DNA from: an uncultured bacterium
Lineage (GTDB): Bacteria > Bacteroidota > Bacteroidia > Chitinophagales > Chitinophagaceae
Direction: 5' to 3'
Length of the DNA: 8,266 nucleotides
Assembly (NCBI GenBank): GCA_903957405.1
Contig: CAJBPC010000124.1
Span: 1-8,266, forward strand
Within the stretch, counting starts at the first letter, position 1; every line of letters starts with the position of its first letter. A program made the translations under genes and the position numbers. Below the pieces are notes generated by a model. It was not told the origin of the DNA. It saw only the letters and a program-made list of their open reading frames with translations, and did not search any database. Below are positions 6,617-8,266 of this stretch, piece by piece.

Positions 6617-7732
6617 ATGAGCAAGGTCGCATTGATAACAGGGATCACCGGACAGGACGGTTCTTATCTGGCAGAATTGCTGCTGGAAAAAGGGTATATC
6701 GTCCATGGTATAAAGCGCAGGAGTTCACTCTTTAATACCGACAGGATCGATCATCTGTATCAGGATCCGCATGAGAAGTCAATCGGCATGCACCTGCATT
6801 ATGGCGACCTGACGGACAGCACCAACCTCATCCGCATCATTCAGGAAACCCAGCCGGATGAGATCTACAACCTTGCGGCCATGAGCCATGTGCATGTGAG
6901 TTTCGAGACTCCTGAATATACGGCCAACGCCGATGGAATCGGAACCCTTCGGATCCTGGAAGCTGTCAGGTTGTTGGGAATGATCAAAAAAACGCGCATC
7001 TATCAGGCCTCCACCTCCGAATTATATGGTCTGGTACAGGAAGTTCCACAGTCTGAGACGACACCTTTCTATCCCCGTTCACCTTATGCCGTGGCCAAAC
7101 TTTATGGTTACTGGATCACGGTGAATTATCGGGAGGCATACGGAATGTATGCCGTCAACGGGATACTTTTCAACCACGAATCACCTGTGCGGGGTGAGAC
7201 TTTCGTGACCAGGAAGATCACCCGTGGTGTCGCAAAGATCGGTTTGGGTATGCAGGACAAGATATATCTCGGCAACCTCAACGCCCGCCGTGACTGGGGC
7301 CATGCAAAAGATTATGTGGAAGGCATGTGGCGCATCCTGCAGCAGGATGTGCCGGAGGATTATGTGTTGGCTACAGGCGTCACCACCCCCGTCAGGGAGT
7401 TTGTCAGAATGGCATTCCGTGAGATCGGTGTCGAACTCGAGTTCCGTGGTGCCGAGGATAAAGAGGTCGGAGTGGTGGTTTCCAGCACGCATCCCGATTA
7501 CCCCGTGGCAATTGGCCGGGAAGTGGTTGCTGTAGATCCCAGATATTACCGGCCGACAGAGGTAGATCTCCTCATTGGTGATCCCTCAAAGGCAAAAACG
7601 AAACTCGGATGGGTACCCACTTACGATCTTCCCATGCTTGTCGCGGATATGGTTCAGTCCGACCTTGGGGTTTTCAGCCGCGAAAAACTGTTGCTGAATT
7701 CAGGTTTTGCCGTGAAAAACCAATATGAGTGA
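6617..7732 (+). CDS. gmd: GDP-mannose 4,6-dehydratase
   Basis: This 371-residue enzyme converts GDP-D-mannose to GDP-4-keto-6-deoxy-D-mannose in the cytoplasm, the first committed step to GDP-L-fucose. It begins SKVALITGITGQDGSYLAE, with the NADP-binding GxxGxxG at residues 9-15 and the phosphate-contacting KRRSSLFNTDRID at 33-45. The catalytic residues T133 and E135 lie in ASTSELYG, and Y157 and K161 in RSPYAVAK, in the same relative places as in E. coli Gmd. NHESPVRGETFVTRKITR at 186-203 and YYRPTEVDLLIGD at 310-322 are further family hallmarks. Length is normal. ATG 6617 is chosen over GTG 6548 because it sits directly before the conserved Rossmann strand; the leader has only AAGAAT, not a strong Shine-Dalgarno. 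It is followed 44 bases later by the fucose synthase gene, and together they form the standard two-gene GDP-fucose pathway. Confidence 0.98.
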   Translation: MSKVALITGITGQDGSYLAELLLEKGYIVHGIKRRSSLFNTDRIDHLYQDPHEKSIGMHLHYGDLTDSTNLIRIIQETQPDEIYNLAAMSHVHVSFETPEYTANADGIGTLRILEAVRLLGMIKKTRIYQASTSELYGLVQEVPQSETTPFYPRSPYAVAKLYGYWITVNYREAYGMYAVNGILFNHESPVRGETFVTRKITRGVAKIGLGMQDKIYLGNLNARRDWGHAKDYVEGMWRILQQDVPEDYVLATGVTTPVREFVRMAFREIGVELEFRGAEDKEVGVVVSSTHPDYPVAIGREVVAVDPRYYRPTEVDLLIGDPSKAKTKLGWVPTYDLPMLVADMVQSDLGVFSREKLLLNSGFAVKNQYE

Positions 7733-7760
7733 TTTATTATTTTACCATTATCAGCCGATA

Positions 7761-7766
7761 AGGAAG
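7761..7766 (+). promoter_or_regulatory. Shine-Dalgarno-like site for the fucose synthase gene
   Basis: AGGAAG ends 10 bases before the ATG at 7777. It is the clearest purine-rich ribosome-binding sequence in the window; most other starts here have only A-rich leaders. It supports 7777 as the start. Confidence 0.5.
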
Positions 7767-7776
7767 TCTCACCATC

Positions 7777-8266
7777 ATGCAAAAAGACAGTAAGATCTAT
7801 ATTGCCGGGCATCGTGGCATGGTCGGTTCAGCGATTCTTAGACGCCTTCAGTCTGAGGGGTTCTCGAATTTCATATTGCGTCGTTCCGCTGAGATGGACC
7901 TCCGTGACCAATCAGCCGTGAATGCTTTTTTTGAAACAGAGAAACCTGAATATGTTTTTCTAGCAGCTGCAAAAGTGGGAGGGATCCTCGCCAATAACAC
8001 CTATAGGGGCTCATTTCTCTATGATAATCTGATGATCCAGAACAATGTGATCCATGCATCACACTTGAACGGCGTCAAAAAACTCATGTTCCTCGGATCC
8101 TCCTGCATCTATCCAAAGATGGCACCTCAGCCACTGAAAGAGGAGTATCTTCTAGGGGGTCCCTTGGAACCGACCAATGAACCCTATGCCATTGCCAAGA
8201 TCGCAGGCATCAAGCTATGCGATGCATACCGATCGCAATATGGCTGCAATTATGTGTCCGTCATGC
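7777..8266 (+). CDS. fcl: GDP-L-fucose synthase (GMER), 3' end outside window
   Basis: The first 163 codons of GDP-4-keto-6-deoxy-D-mannose 3,5-epimerase/4-reductase are present, about half of the usual 310-320 residues. The enzyme epimerises C3 and C5 of the Gmd product and reduces C4 with NADPH to give GDP-L-fucose. The NADPH motif GHRGMVG lies at residues 11-17 and AAAKVGGILANNTY at 63-76. S108 and C110 sit in LGSSCIYPK and Y137 and K141 in NEPYAIAK; these match S107, C109, Y136 and K140 of the E. coli enzyme. EPTNEPYAIAKIAGIKLCDAY is nearly invariant in the family. The conserved active-site His lies beyond the window end. The reading frame is open to the last base with no frameshift. It sits 44 bases after gmd and is probably co-transcribed with it. 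Confidence 0.97.
   Translation, partial: MQKDSKIYIAGHRGMVGSAILRRLQSEGFSNFILRRSAEMDLRDQSAVNAFFETEKPEYVFLAAAKVGGILANNTYRGSFLYDNLMIQNNVIHASHLNGVKKLMFLGSSCIYPKMAPQPLKEEYLLGGPLEPTNEPYAIAKIAGIKLCDAYRSQYGCNYVSVM

Overview
The window reads as the interior of a surface-polysaccharide (O-antigen, capsule or exopolysaccharide) biosynthesis locus. Every gene is on the + strand, and both the first and last genes run off the window. The organism is most likely a bacterium of the Bacteroidota or a related phylum (Balneolota/Rhodothermota type). This is inference. The base composition looks close to half G+C by eye, the protein sequences have a Bacteroidota look, and most starts lack a clear Shine-Dalgarno sequence. 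All seven stop codons inside the window are TGA, so the standard bacterial code applies.

Layout: positions 1-388 hold the C-terminal part of one carbamoyltransferase. It is followed by a GT4 glycosyltransferase (385-1371) and an extended-SDR epimerase of the CDP-paratose/tyvelose 2-epimerase type (1368-2420); both junctions are 4-base ATGA overlaps. Next come an SGNH/GDSL hydrolase-like protein (2427-3395), a complete second carbamoyltransferase of 614 residues (3467-5311) and an unrecognised acidic 123-residue protein that overlaps its end (5277-5648). A GT2 glycosyltransferase (5711-6457) follows. After a 159-base gap come GDP-mannose 4,6-dehydratase (6617-7732) and the first 163 codons of GDP-L-fucose synthase (7777 to the window end).

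How the parts fit: Gmd and Fcl convert GDP-mannose to GDP-L-fucose, so the glycan probably contains L-fucose. The paratose-epimerase-like enzyme suggests a second unusual sugar, although none of the other CDP-dideoxyhexose genes are in view. The GT4 and GT2 enzymes would add residues to the growing repeat unit. The two carbamoyltransferases would decorate sugars with carbamoyl groups from carbamoyl phosphate, and the SGNH protein may add or remove an acyl group.

Most individual genes belong to known families. The parts most worth a second look are the pairing of two clearly different carbamoyltransferases, the 123-residue protein tied to the second one, and the SGNH protein between them. No RNA gene, mobile element, CRISPR array or convincing terminator was seen. 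All stretches without a gene are shorter than 160 bases.
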